This document shows positions 7,296 through 15,409 of a stretch of 64,000 nt of DNA, in pieces. The notes beneath the pieces were generated by a model. The model made no database searches. It was not told the origin of the DNA and saw nothing but the letters and a program-made list of their open reading frames with translations. The position numbers were made by a program, and so were the translations under genes. The DNA comes from Paenibacillus tarimensis (GTDB lineage Bacteria; Bacillota; Bacilli; Paenibacillales; Paenibacillaceae). Numbering within the stretch: position 1 is the stretch's first letter; each line of letters opens with the position of its first letter. The stretch covers positions 594,291 through 658,290 of the forward strand of contig NZ_JAKGAO010000004.1 of assembly GCF_021532315.1 (NCBI RefSeq), written 5' to 3'.

Positions 7296-10028
7296 TCACT
7301 CCCTTGTTATAGATAAATACAGATAAACAGTTGTCCCTACACCTTCCGTGCTGACAATTTCAAGCGCGCCCCCGTGCGCATGCATGATGTTCTCGCAATA
7401 AAATAAGCCAAGTCCAAAGTTGCTTCCTCTGCGTTTGGTCGAGAAATAAAGCTGCTTAATATAAGGCAGGTGCTCGCGAGCGATGCCCGGACCGTTGTCG
7501 GTAACCGTAATCTTGACCGTGGCGCCCTCCTGCACCAGTTCCACGTCGATTCTACCCCCGCTTTCCTTCATTTCTTCGATCGAATTCTGCAGGATATTGT
7601 GCAGCGCCTCCTCGATATGAACGGGGTCGTAAGCGAGCAATAACGTCGTAGGACGATAAGCAGTCTGAATATTAACGTCCGGTGCCTGTTCCCTGCAGGA
7701 AGCGACGGCCTGTTCAATCGTCTCTATCAAATCGAGCTTCTGCTTGCGTAATACGATATCCGATGTCATATGATTGACCCGTTTCAGTATCCCCATCGCA
7801 TGCTCGATTTTCCTGCGCATGACAAGCGCATCCCGTTGAAGGGAATCAAAATCGTGGTCGCTCGCGTAATCGCTTATTTTATCCGCGAATAGACCGAGCA
7901 CGCCCAAATCGTTTTTTATCGCATGGTGGATATACGAGGTACTCGTCTGAACCGCCTCCTTCAGTAGCGTGAGCTCCCGCGCGGATTGGACAATCGTGAG
8001 CTGCGTATCCATTCGGACTAGAAGCTCTTCCCTGCTCAACGGTTTGATCAAATAATCGTTCGCGCCGCTGCGGAAGCCTTCCAGAATTGCGGGCATTTCA
8101 TTCTTGGTAGTAAGCAAGAGAATGGGCAGCTCGCTCTCGGAGAATGTCTTCCGAATCGCGCGACACACATCGTACCCGGTAATGTCCAACAGCTGGATAT
8201 CCAGCAGAATGAGGTGGAACTGTTGACTGGCTGCCCGCTCCAGCGCCTCTTTCCCGGTTTCTACTACGGTAAGGTTCCATCTTCTGACTGACAGATACTC
8301 CCGTATAACCTGCACATTCACCGGGTCATCTTCGACGATCAGGATTTCGGTCTCCCTTTCAATCGGGGTCGTCCTTCGCTCCTCCAGCGCTGGTGCCGCT
8401 TCTTGTCTGTATGCCGGTTCTGCACCCTGCTCGACAAGTGAGCTCGAGCAAGGTTCCGCAGCCGCCGGCAGCGTAAATCTAAAGGTCGTCCCGCTGCCCG
8501 GAACGGAGGAGCAGGAGATCGAGCCGCCCTGCAATTCGATCAAATATTTCGTTATGAACAGCCCTAAACCGGTGCCCGCTACCTTCTGTTTGCCTTCATA
8601 GCCCGCTTGTTCATAAGCATGAAAGATCCGATCCAAACTTTCCTCCGGAATCCCGATCCCCGAGTCGCGTACGGCAATCTCGATCACATCGCCCTTCTGT
8701 CTAGCCTCGATGACAACCTCGCCCTCCGGTGTATATTTAACAGCATTGCCCATCAAATTGTACAGAATCTGCTCCAGCCGCTTATTTTCTGCCATCACCC
8801 ATAGCGGACTTGAGATATGATCGACAATTTCTACGTTGGCCTTGGCCAAGACTCGGAGCACATCAGCGACTTCACGGACAGTCCGGGAAACATCTACGGG
8901 GTGCGGATGCAGCTCGATGCTGCGTTTTCTTAATCGTGTGTAATCCAGCAAATCTTGAATAAGCCCGCTTAGTCGTTTGGCAGAAGATAATATCATTTTG
9001 ATATTCTGGAAGGTTCGCTCGGAGAGCTGTTCGCCCGCCTTGCCTAGGATGGATTCACACAGACCGATGATGCCGTTTAGCGGTGTGCGTAATTCATGGG
9101 ACGTACTGGCTAGAAATTCATCTTTAACCTGGTTGATTTGCAGAAGGAATTGATTGTTCTTATGTAAGTCCTCGTTTCGTTTCTTCAACTCATTGTAGTA
9201 GAACACGGAGACCATTTCGTTAAAGGCGCGCGTCAGCTGACCGATTTCGTCCTTTCGCCCGGAAACCGCCTCCGTGCGCAGGTCCCCTTCCTTGACCTGA
9301 TGAATTTTCCTGACCAGTTGTTGCAAGGGGGAGACCAGATATCGTGTCATGAAATAAGTCGCAAGCAAGCCGAGCAAGATGAACGTGATTGAGATGGCGA
9401 TCGTTCTGTGCTGATTTGCGGTGAACAGACGATGAATTTCGGTTCCGTCCATGTCGACGCCGAGCACCCCGATAAAGGCATTGCGGCTGTCGAACAGCGG
9501 CACGAATGTCGAGACGTTGGCCCCCCATTTTTCCGAGTAGGTCAGCCCGCTAACCGTGATTTTTCTATACTTGAAGGCTTCTTCCAGATCCCGGTAATAT
9601 GTTCGCTCGACATGCGCTGGCAGCGAGACCTCTGATCCTTCATGGTTCAATGGGAAGCCGTCGACGACGTACATGAATTGCCCCTTAGCATTCTCCGCCA
9701 TTGTAAATAGATAGGTAAGCCCGTAACGCTTCTTGATAATCGAGAGCTGACGCCGTAATTCCTTGTATTCCTGCATCTCCAATACGGCGTTATTGCTTTG
9801 GTTGGCGGCTTGTATTGCAGCGGTTAGTTCCGTCACGCGCCTAAGCTTCTCCATATCGATTCGCTTCACAATGGAAAGCGCGATTTGCCTGGTCTGCGCC
9901 CCGAGTGTAGCCTCGACGAGCTTATGGGAAGAGGTCGATAGCATGTAAAATAATAATATATTGGACAATATGACGATGACAGACATCATCAGCAGCATTC
10001 TTACCTGAAAACTCATCCTACGCAACAT
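7296..10028 (-). CDS. Hybrid sensor histidine kinase with two kinase cores
   Basis: Membrane sensor kinase of 910 residues. In order: membrane segment about 10-30, extracytoplasmic sensor about 31-205, second membrane segment about 208-230, HAMP linker to about 285, HisKA with the phospho-acceptor in SHELRTP (His311), ATPase domain with DSGIGIP and GTGLGLF, an internal receiver domain (about 561-680, Asp610 in LLDIQ), then a second histidine-containing helix (HHAIKNDL near 701) and a second ATPase domain with DNGPGI and FGLGLFY. A complete second dimerisation/ATPase unit after the receiver is uncommon. It is immediately followed by the response-regulator gene. The signal is unknown. Confidence 0.88.
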   Translation of the reverse strand: MLRRMSFQVRMLLMMSVIVILSNILLFYMLSTSSHKLVEATLGAQTRQIALSIVKRIDMEKLRRVTELTAAIQAANQSNNAVLEMQEYKELRRQLSIIKKRYGLTYLFTMAENAKGQFMYVVDGFPLNHEGSEVSLPAHVERTYYRDLEEAFKYRKITVSGLTYSEKWGANVSTFVPLFDSRNAFIGVLGVDMDGTEIHRLFTANQHRTIAISITFILLGLLATYFMTRYLVSPLQQLVRKIHQVKEGDLRTEAVSGRKDEIGQLTRAFNEMVSVFYYNELKKRNEDLHKNNQFLLQINQVKDEFLASTSHELRTPLNGIIGLCESILGKAGEQLSERTFQNIKMILSSAKRLSGLIQDLLDYTRLRKRSIELHPHPVDVSRTVREVADVLRVLAKANVEIVDHISSPLWVMAENKRLEQILYNLMGNAVKYTPEGEVVIEARQKGDVIEIAVRDSGIGIPEESLDRIFHAYEQAGYEGKQKVAGTGLGLFITKYLIELQGGSISCSSVPGSGTTFRFTLPAAAEPCSSSLVEQGAEPAYRQEAAPALEERRTTPIERETEILIVEDDPVNVQVIREYLSVRRWNLTVVETGKEALERAASQQFHLILLDIQLLDITGYDVCRAIRKTFSESELPILLLTTKNEMPAILEGFRSGANDYLIKPLSREELLVRMDTQLTIVQSARELTLLKEAVQTSTSYIHHAIKNDLGVLGLFADKISDYASDHDFDSLQRDALVMRRKIEHAMGILKRVNHMTSDIVLRKQKLDLIETIEQAVASCREQAPDVNIQTAYRPTTLLLAYDPVHIEEALHNILQNSIEEMKESGGRIDVELVQEGATVKITVTDNGPGIAREHLPYIKQLYFSTKRRGSNFGLGLFYCENIMHAHGGALEIVSTEGVGTTVYLYLSITRE

Positions 10029-10121
10029 CCTTTGCCCAACTTATCAATATATTACAAATCAATTACTCGCGCACTATAACTTCCATTTCCTTCTATAAAA
10101 CCCCTTTAATGTTCGGTTTCA

Positions 10122-10171
10122 GCCCTTTCGCATCCCAACAGGAAGTCGGAAGGGCGTTATTTGTTTTTTTT
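10122..10171 (+). terminator. Hairpin with T-run, orphan on the plus strand
   Basis: Arms 10122-10130 and 10147-10155 (GCCCTTTCG with CGGAAGGGC, one mismatch) are followed by a T-rich stretch to 10171 in the plus direction. No plus-strand gene precedes it here, so it is probably left over from a gene lost during the rearrangement that truncated the neighbouring permease copy. Confidence 0.4.
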
Positions 10172-10182
10172 CGAGACACTTC

Positions 10183-10919
10183 CCATGCTCCGCACCTTGA
10201 TTTTTCTCAATGAGATCTGTAAAGAAGGAACTGCCTGGCAGTGATGAATACATCTTGTCCGTCGCCAGTAACATACTGTGCGCGCTTGCTTCTGGAACGC
10301 CGAATATCTGATGCGCAAGCTTATCCGAGATAATAACGGTCCCTTGTGCCCGCAAGGTTCCGCGAAAACCTGTTAATCCGCTCTCCTCTGCTACATCACG
10401 AATCGTGACTGGCACTTCTTGCCCGGTAAACGAGATTACCATCGTATCACCGGCACTGAGACCCAGCCGCCGTGCTTACGGGACCGATACAATCGCTTCT
10501 GCTGTTGTTAGGGGATCCGTAGACCATAGCGGCTGCTGCGGTTCTAATCCTAGGGCATGTTGAAAATCAAATCCCAACGCAACGATGCTGCCTTCCCTCG
10601 CTTCAGCATCACTCCAGCTGTGCACAGAAACCACCTGAGACATGTAGGGAAGACTGGCAATATTACGGGTTTGAAGTCTCATCTTAACTTTTTTAATCTG
10701 AGCCTCGGTGAGCTCTAGTCCGTTACGCGGATAAATCTCTGTACCAATCACACCAAAGTGCTTCTCTTCCCATAGCGATTTACTATAGGTAATGGATGAA
10801 ATGACAAAATAACAAGAGAAAATCAAAATGACGCCGATTGACCCAATGCATACGGTGAGCAGCGTCTGCCGTAACTGAGCAGAGAAATTCTTGGCTCCCA
10901 TTTTCCAAAAAATGCCCAT
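10183..10919 (-). pseudogene. Truncated duplicate of the FtsX-type permease gene
   Basis: A 5' fragment of a second copy of the permease gene found intact at 15410-18094. Residues 1-147 match that protein almost exactly, starting with MGIFWKMGAKNFSAQLRQTL. A TTA Leu codon has become TAA at 10476, so translation would end after 147 residues. The same frame resumes to about residue 220, then a short deletion near the coding equivalent of 17345-17372 shifts it. Homology ends near 10183, so the membrane-spanning body is absent. Low divergence implies a recent duplication. Confidence 0.85.
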
Positions 10920-11060
10920 CGTTTCACCACTTTCTCACACGACGCCTAATAATCTTCGTCCCTTTAATACAAACACAAATTGCAAATCTAACTACTCAAT
11001 CAGTCAAGCTAATTCTAGCACAAGTAGTATAATATGGAAATAAAAGAAGGTTCAGCCCGA
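10183..11060 (-). repeat. Segmental duplicate of 17345-18239 (permease 5' end plus its promoter)
   Basis: The copy runs past the permease start codon through the whole upstream region and stops exactly at 11060, where the IS1380-type terminal repeat begins. The other copy ends near 18239. The upstream 140 bases are nearly identical between copies, including a TATACT box, so the duplicated unit carried its own promoter. The IS element therefore marks one edge of the duplicated block. Confidence 0.8.
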
Positions 11061-12717
11061 CCTGAATCCGTGATAAACGAGCTCTTCACACTTCCAACAG
11101 ACACAATTTATGGATAAAGATATTCATGACCTCCTCTTCTTTCAATTGAACATCGTAGAACCTCGTTGGAACGGCAGGAATGTCTTATCCAGGCACGCTT
11201 AAGAAGCCCTGCTTTTTACAGGCAAGACGGGAATCTTGAATGATGCTGGCTATGCAAAAGACGTGAATCAAGCAAATGCTTGGTAAATTCGTCGTACGGT
11301 GTTAAGCCAGGGGCTATACTGACCGAAGTTAAACGAAGTCTGCCGCGCATGACGGCTTACCCTGGCCGCAATATAGATAATATTCTGAATGACCGTGCGG
11401 ATGCGGCGGCGTTTCACCTGTCCGCGAATCGGCGCATCGTCTTCACGCAGGCTTTCCTGACCCATGATGCGCAGAAGGTTATACGCGAACAGCCCCGCAT
11501 GTAAAATCAGATCATTGGTGTCAAATTTACCAGCGGGCAAACGCTCCAGATCTGTTTTGAGTTCGCTATGAAATTTTTCGCTTGTACCGTGATCGCGGTA
11601 AAGCTCAATGACACGCCATGGTGAGCAGGTAAGGGATGTCCAGTAGACGTTAACTTCCACTTCCGGGAGCAGGAGCAGCTGTCCGTCACGGTCGATCGTG
11701 CGTACAATGACTCGAAACACTTGCCGCAAATTGCAGTCAAAGCCTTTCTGCGGGAAGACGATGGCGCCAACATATTCGGTTTTGCCGGGGCGCTGCTCAC
11801 AGAGGATTCCCTTGTCTTCAGCGATGCGCAGCCAGCTGTCCTTGGATGCACCTCGCAGATTGACTTTAATGATATAGTCGACATCCGTTTCGGCGTGACT
11901 AACCTGCAGATTCTCCAAGCTATCATGGGCGGAATCCATCCGGACGAGAAGGCGTTCACTCGTCATGCGACGGGCGTAATGGATGCTTTCTCGCAGAAAG
12001 TCAGCCCCATCCTTCTGGCTGTGTGTACTGCCCTCCCGAAGCTGTACATTTACGCCGTATCCCTCCTGAGCCAGGTAGGCGAAGATCGGCGCATAGCCGA
12101 ATGTCCCTTTGTAGGTCAGTGAGACACCATCTTTGTTCGTGCCGGAATTGTCAAAAGGGGATACGTCAATATCTAGGGGGATAAGAGTATGCTCGCCAGC
12201 GGCGACGCCGGTTACCGGCGCGTTCACGTTACGAATCAGGTGGGCAGATTCCTGCAGCAGAATCTCATTCCAATTGGCGTCCATCGTTTGAGCAGCCGCA
12301 TCCAGACGCTGACGAAGCGTGGGACTCGATGGCACCTTACGGACACCAAGGCATGTTTGAAAATACAGGGTCTTTGCGGAAGGGCTCAATATGATCAAAA
12401 TCGCTTTTGCCTTGGCAGAGAAGGCCCAGGTAACTCTTCATAACATCGCCGTTTCCGTGAATCGGATTCTCCATTCCTTTAACAAGGGATCGATTCAGAC
12501 GCTGGGGAAGTTGAGTATGGGAAAGCAACGCACCGATCGAGGCCAGACCTGCATGCGTCGTTAAGAGAATTTCCTTAGACTGGGTGAACTGGATCTTCAT
12601 TATTAACACCTCACAGGTGAAAGTAGGTAATCATCGATTACCTTAACTTTTCGCCACCAGAGATGTGATTTCCTTCCAATAGCTTGTTTTTCTAGTAACT
12701 CATATCACGGATTCAGG
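11061..12717 (-). mobile_element. IS1380-family insertion sequence
   Basis: A 1657-base element bounded by perfect 15-base terminal inverted repeats: CCTGAATCCGTGATA at 11061-11075 and its complement at 12703-12717. Size and transposase type fit the IS1380 family, which generates 4-base target duplications. The flanking bases here (CCGA on the left, TTAT on the right) do not match, so the element has taken part in a recombination or deletion since insertion. The transposase is frameshifted, so this copy is probably immobile unless programmed frameshifting occurs. Confidence 0.88.
11268..12609 (-). pseudogene. IS1380-family transposase, frameshifted
   Basis: DDE transposase split over two frames. 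The N-terminal 80 or so residues are read from the ATG at 12609 ('SKEILLTTHAGLASIGALL', then FDHIEPFRKDP). The remainder is read in another frame from about 12398 to 11268, with KVPSSPTLRQRLD, the first catalytic Asp in PLDIDVSPFD, an Asp in VRMDSAH and a C-terminal YRDHGTSEKFHSELK block resembling the YREK signature. The frames overlap at 12337-12398 and the change lies near 12350-12375. No slippery heptamer with a stem-loop was evident, so I treat it as a mutation. Confidence 0.82.
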
Positions 12718-12932
12718 TTATGTGACAGCACGAAGCCTCGTGAGCGACGGCATGAACAGTAGCGTCAGTACAAGTTGCTCAGGGGCAACAGCAGAGCGAT
12801 CGCGCCGGTCGTTAACGCAAATAGCCGCGATCTACGCGGCCATTACTGAGATAATGTTCTTGTCACCTGACATCTTCCTTCTTGATTTTCCTTTTGTTCG
12901 GAGCCCCCTTAAAGGAACAGGTCCAGACCGCC
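12718..12932. other. Intergenic segment with possible transporter remnant
   Basis: On the minus strand two frames between about 12720 and 12850 give short hydrophobic stretches (for example LTTGAIALLLPLS and LTLLFMPSLTRLRAVT before a stop). They look like the decayed end of a membrane transporter interrupted by frameshift and by the IS element. The similarity is too short to assign. Confidence 0.25.
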
Positions 12933-13373
12933 TCATAACTCTAAGTGCAGCAAGGGATGAGCGCGGCCCGACGGGTCAAGCTCCGACCGCCTGACTTGAA
13001 CAAAACCAAGCTTTTTGTAAAACAAATACGCGCCTTCGTTTTGTTCGTTCACATCGACTTGTAGCTTCTCCCCTTTTAGCTGTTTCACATGATGAAATAA
13101 CCGGGTTCCAACGCCCTTTCCGTGAAAATCGGGTGCAACGAACAACATTTCAATCTTGGTTCCGTTCAGTCCGATGAACCCGATGGGTATCTCTTTGTAC
13201 CGTTCTACCCAAATCTCGACTTCTCGCAAGGCTCCGCTTCGAACAATCTCGTCATAGAATTGGATATCTTCCGTCGTAAGAAAAGTGTGAGTATGTATGA
13301 CTGCCCGCCGCCAAATTTCCACTAAAGCATCATGGTCTTGTTCCCGGTACGGCACGATGTTTGCGTGTAACAT
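12933..13373 (-). CDS. GNAT-family N-acetyltransferase
   Basis: GNAT acetyltransferase of 146 residues, transferring an acetyl group from acetyl-CoA to an unidentified amine. The acetyl-CoA loop is seen in LFVAPDFHGKGVGTRLFHHV (about residues 75-94), followed by LQVDVNEQNEGAYLFYKKLGF, the typical beta5-alpha4 segment. AGGAGG precedes the ATG at 13373. Substrate cannot be told from sequence. It is read in the same direction as the HAD gene upstream, 48 bases apart. Confidence 0.85.
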   Translation of the reverse strand: MLHANIVPYREQDHDALVEIWRRAVIHTHTFLTTEDIQFYDEIVRSGALREVEIWVERYKEIPIGFIGLNGTKIEMLFVAPDFHGKGVGTRLFHHVKQLKGEKLQVDVNEQNEGAYLFYKKLGFVQVRRSELDPSGRAHPLLHLEL

Positions 13374-13421
13374 GATTCGGTCCTCCTAAAGCGTTTATCC
13401 GGCCGTTGGGTTTGTACCTCT

Positions 13422-14060
13422 TCAGACCATCCGCTCAATATATATCTTAAACTGGTCTACCGTCGTAAACAGCTCGTCGGGATCTAAACTCCGCAGCAGC
13501 TCCGCATCGGCGGTTTCTGCCCAGGCGGCGGACGCCACTGAGACACCGGCTGCTCTAGATGCCGTTATATCGCTTGGTGCATCGCCGATATACAAGCATT
13601 CCGACGCATCGACCCCAAGCTGGAGCAATACATTTTGAATGCCTTGAACTTTGCGGGGACCCATCGGAGATCCGGTTTCTATGGCCTCAAAATAGGATCG
13701 CAGCCTGAACTGCTCCAGCGTTATATCGGTGCTTCGGCTGCCCTTCCCGGTTACCAACGCTAAACGAACATTTCGTTGCTTAGCGTATGCGAGCACCTCC
13801 TCGATGCCCTTGAACGGAGCGTTGCACATCGCATGCATTCTTCGATAATGATGCAAGTAACTCTCGATTCCCCTATCGTAATGACTGGGCAGTAACGCTC
13901 TTACTGTCCCTTCTTCGGAAGGACCGAATGTATCAATAATTTCTTGGTCGCTCAGCTCTCTGCCAGCTAGCGGTTCGATCGCCATCTTAAAAGCGGCGAT
14001 GCACAGAGGCAACGTATTTCCGATCGTACCGTCGAGATCAAATATCAGACATCTGATCAC
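13422..14060 (-). CDS. HAD-family hydrolase, phosphoglycolate-phosphatase-like
   Basis: HAD-superfamily phosphatase with motif I CLIFDLDGTIGNT, the motif II Thr in LALVTGKG, the Lys in GPRKVQG and motif IV in CLYIGDAPSDI. The small cap domain between motifs I and II is that of the PGP/beta-phosphoglucomutase group. I prefer the GTG at 14060 because GGGAGGGGAAG lies just upstream; an ATG 24 bases earlier is possible. About 212 residues. Housekeeping or repair phosphatase; substrate unknown. Confidence 0.85.
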   Translation of the reverse strand: MIRCLIFDLDGTIGNTLPLCIAAFKMAIEPLAGRELSDQEIIDTFGPSEEGTVRALLPSHYDRGIESYLHHYRRMHAMCNAPFKGIEEVLAYAKQRNVRLALVTGKGSRSTDITLEQFRLRSYFEAIETGSPMGPRKVQGIQNVLLQLGVDASECLYIGDAPSDITASRAAGVSVASAAWAETADAELLRSLDPDELFTTVDQFKIYIERMV

Positions 14061-14184
14061 ATACTTCCCCTCCCATTGAGTCATGCCAACTTACGCTGTT
14101 TACTCACCAAAATCTATAACCATTAACATCCGCCAATCCTCCATTAACCCGGTATAGATGCGTAAGTTGCTAAGAAATGATGTT

Positions 14185-14352
14185 CTAACCGGCGTAATGA
14201 TTGAACCACTCCATTCTCTGACTGAGTCCTTCCGTGGCCTCATAACGAATTTTAACAAAGGGAGGTACATCGCGACTATTCCTCGTTCGGTTACTTTTGA
14301 CGGACGAGAGGTATCCGTTCGGGTACTGTCCCTCCCATATGGAATGCCTGAG
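14185..14352 (-). pseudogene. Decayed 3' gene fragment, copy 1 of an inverted pair
   Basis: The minus-strand frame ending at the TAG at 14185 encodes a C-terminus (QYPNGYLSSVKSNRTRNSRD, then PPFVKIRYEATEGLSQRMEW and FNHYAG). A second copy on the plus strand at 21290-21453 encodes nearly the same end. Differences between the copies are mostly silent or conservative in this frame (Ser-Ser silent, Tyr/Phe, His/Gln, TAG/TAA), which identifies it as the real coding frame. Neither copy has a recognisable 5' portion. I do not recognise the family. Confidence 0.6.
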
Positions 14353-14401
14353 TATGATTGCACCCTCAAGCGCAGCCATAAGATCGTCTTGCCATTACCA
14401 A

Positions 14402-14428
14402 AAAAAACCTGCGAACATGCAGGTTTTT
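14402..14428 (-). terminator. CCTGC hairpin 1
   Basis: Stem AAAAACCTGC with GCAGGTTTTT around loop GAACAT. On the minus transcript it ends in a run of T, so it can act as a terminator. First of four hairpins sharing the core CCTGC-N6-GCAGG downstream of the ABC ATPase gene. Confidence 0.75.
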
Positions 14429-14452
14429 AACCTCTCTTGGAGGCGTAATTAA

Positions 14453-14478
14453 AAGAACCTGCAAATGTGCAGGTTCTT
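14453..14478 (-). terminator. CCTGC hairpin 2
   Basis: Stem AAGAACCTGC with GCAGGTTCTT, loop AAATGT, followed on the minus strand by TTAATT. Outer pairs differ from hairpin 1 but stay complementary. Confidence 0.7.
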
Positions 14479-14511
14479 CGGAAGATCTCCTCAGTAACAG
14501 AGCGCCCCACG

Positions 14512-14541
14512 CTAAATACCTGCACAAACGCAGGTATTTAG
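14512..14541. repeat. CCTGC hairpin 3
   Basis: Twelve-base perfect arms CTAAATACCTGC and GCAGGTATTTAG around loop ACAAAC. No T-run on either side, so it is not a classical terminator. The outer stem is again changed but fully paired. Confidence 0.7.
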
Positions 14542-14569
14542 CTGCATGTGGAGATTTAGCGGGAAAATT

Positions 14570-14585
14570 CCTGCACTATCGCAGG
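14570..14585. repeat. CCTGC hairpin 4
   Basis: Minimal member of the set: CCTGC, loop ACTATC, GCAGG. The outer pairs have decayed on the left side (AATT against TTCTT). It lies 40 bases after the ABC ATPase stop codon in the direction of that gene. Confidence 0.6.
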
Positions 14586-14624
14586 TTCTTATAGTGTTAC
14601 TGGCTTATCACTCGACTGCTCCCT

Positions 14625-15317
14625 CTACCCTGTCGTGCTGTGCTCAACAGAATCCATTAGTCTTCCGTCTTTCATACGGATTACACGGTCAGTTGCTGAT
14701 GCAACGATCGGGTCATGCGTGACGATCACGATGGTCACCTGCTTGTCTGTGTTTATATTGCGCAGCAAGGTTACGATCGCCTCCGATGTCACAGTATCCA
14801 ACGCTCCAGTAGGCTCATCAGCCCAGATGACGCGAGGATTATGGACAATCGCGCGGGCAATTGCAACCCGCTGGGCTTGTCCTCCGGACAGCTCATGCGG
14901 CATAGCCTTCAACTTATCCGTTAGCATGACATCTTCAAGTGCCGCCTTTGCAGCCTTGTGGGCAACTGACGTCTTAGCACCCTGACTAATAAGCGGCAAT
15001 GCCACATTATCAAGGACATTCAACACGGGAATCAGATTGTACTGCTGATAGACAAAACCCATCGACGTCAATCTGAGCGTGGAGACATCTTTTTCCCTCA
15101 TTTGGTGTATTGCTTGCTGGTCGAACCAAATCTCACCGCTGTCTGCTGGCTCAATCCCTGACAGCGTATAAAGCAATGTGGACTTGCCGCAACCAGATGG
15201 CCCCATAATGCTCACCATTTCGCCCTTATGGATATGTAAATCTACCCCTTGTAAGGCGACTGTGTGGGTAGTCGCTTCCATGCCATAGTTCTTACGAACG
15301 CCTTTGGCTGCAATCAT
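14625..15317 (-). CDS. ABC transporter ATPase (MacB/LolD type)
   Basis: ATPase subunit of 230 residues, working with the FtsX-type permease encoded just upstream. Motifs: Walker A GPSGCGKST (about 40-48), Q-loop VYQQYN, signature LSGGQAQRVAIARA, Walker B VIWADEPTGALD and the H-loop VTHD. The WADEPTGALD form is typical of the MacB/LolD/FtsE group that drives extrusion or mechanotransmission. It starts 92 bases after the permease stop and probably shares its transcript; four hairpins follow its stop. Confidence 0.92.
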   Translation of the reverse strand: MIAAKGVRKNYGMEATTHTVALQGVDLHIHKGEMVSIMGPSGCGKSTLLYTLSGIEPADSGEIWFDQQAIHQMREKDVSTLRLTSMGFVYQQYNLIPVLNVLDNVALPLISQGAKTSVAHKAAKAALEDVMLTDKLKAMPHELSGGQAQRVAIARAIVHNPRVIWADEPTGALDTVTSEAIVTLLRNINTDKQVTIVIVTHDPIVASATDRVIRMKDGRLMDSVEHSTTG

Positions 15318-15409
15318 TTTCTAGGAACCTCCTTGCCGCATACGCAGCAAACGCTTCATAGTATTGTGCATCTGATACCTGTATGTTCCATCAGTCCCGC
15401 TCCACCATG

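Noticed and set aside
14100..14369. Alternative minus-strand frame over the decayed gene fragment (with STRTDTS and REWSGS stretches)
   Set aside because: It is also open in the plus-strand copy, but differences between the copies are silent or conservative only in the other frame, whose stop codon is kept (TAG/TAA).
14402..14585. CRISPR array reading of the repeated CCTGC hairpins
   Set aside because: Repeats are short palindromes with varied stems and uneven spacing of 50-61 bases, with no constant direct repeat and no cas genes.
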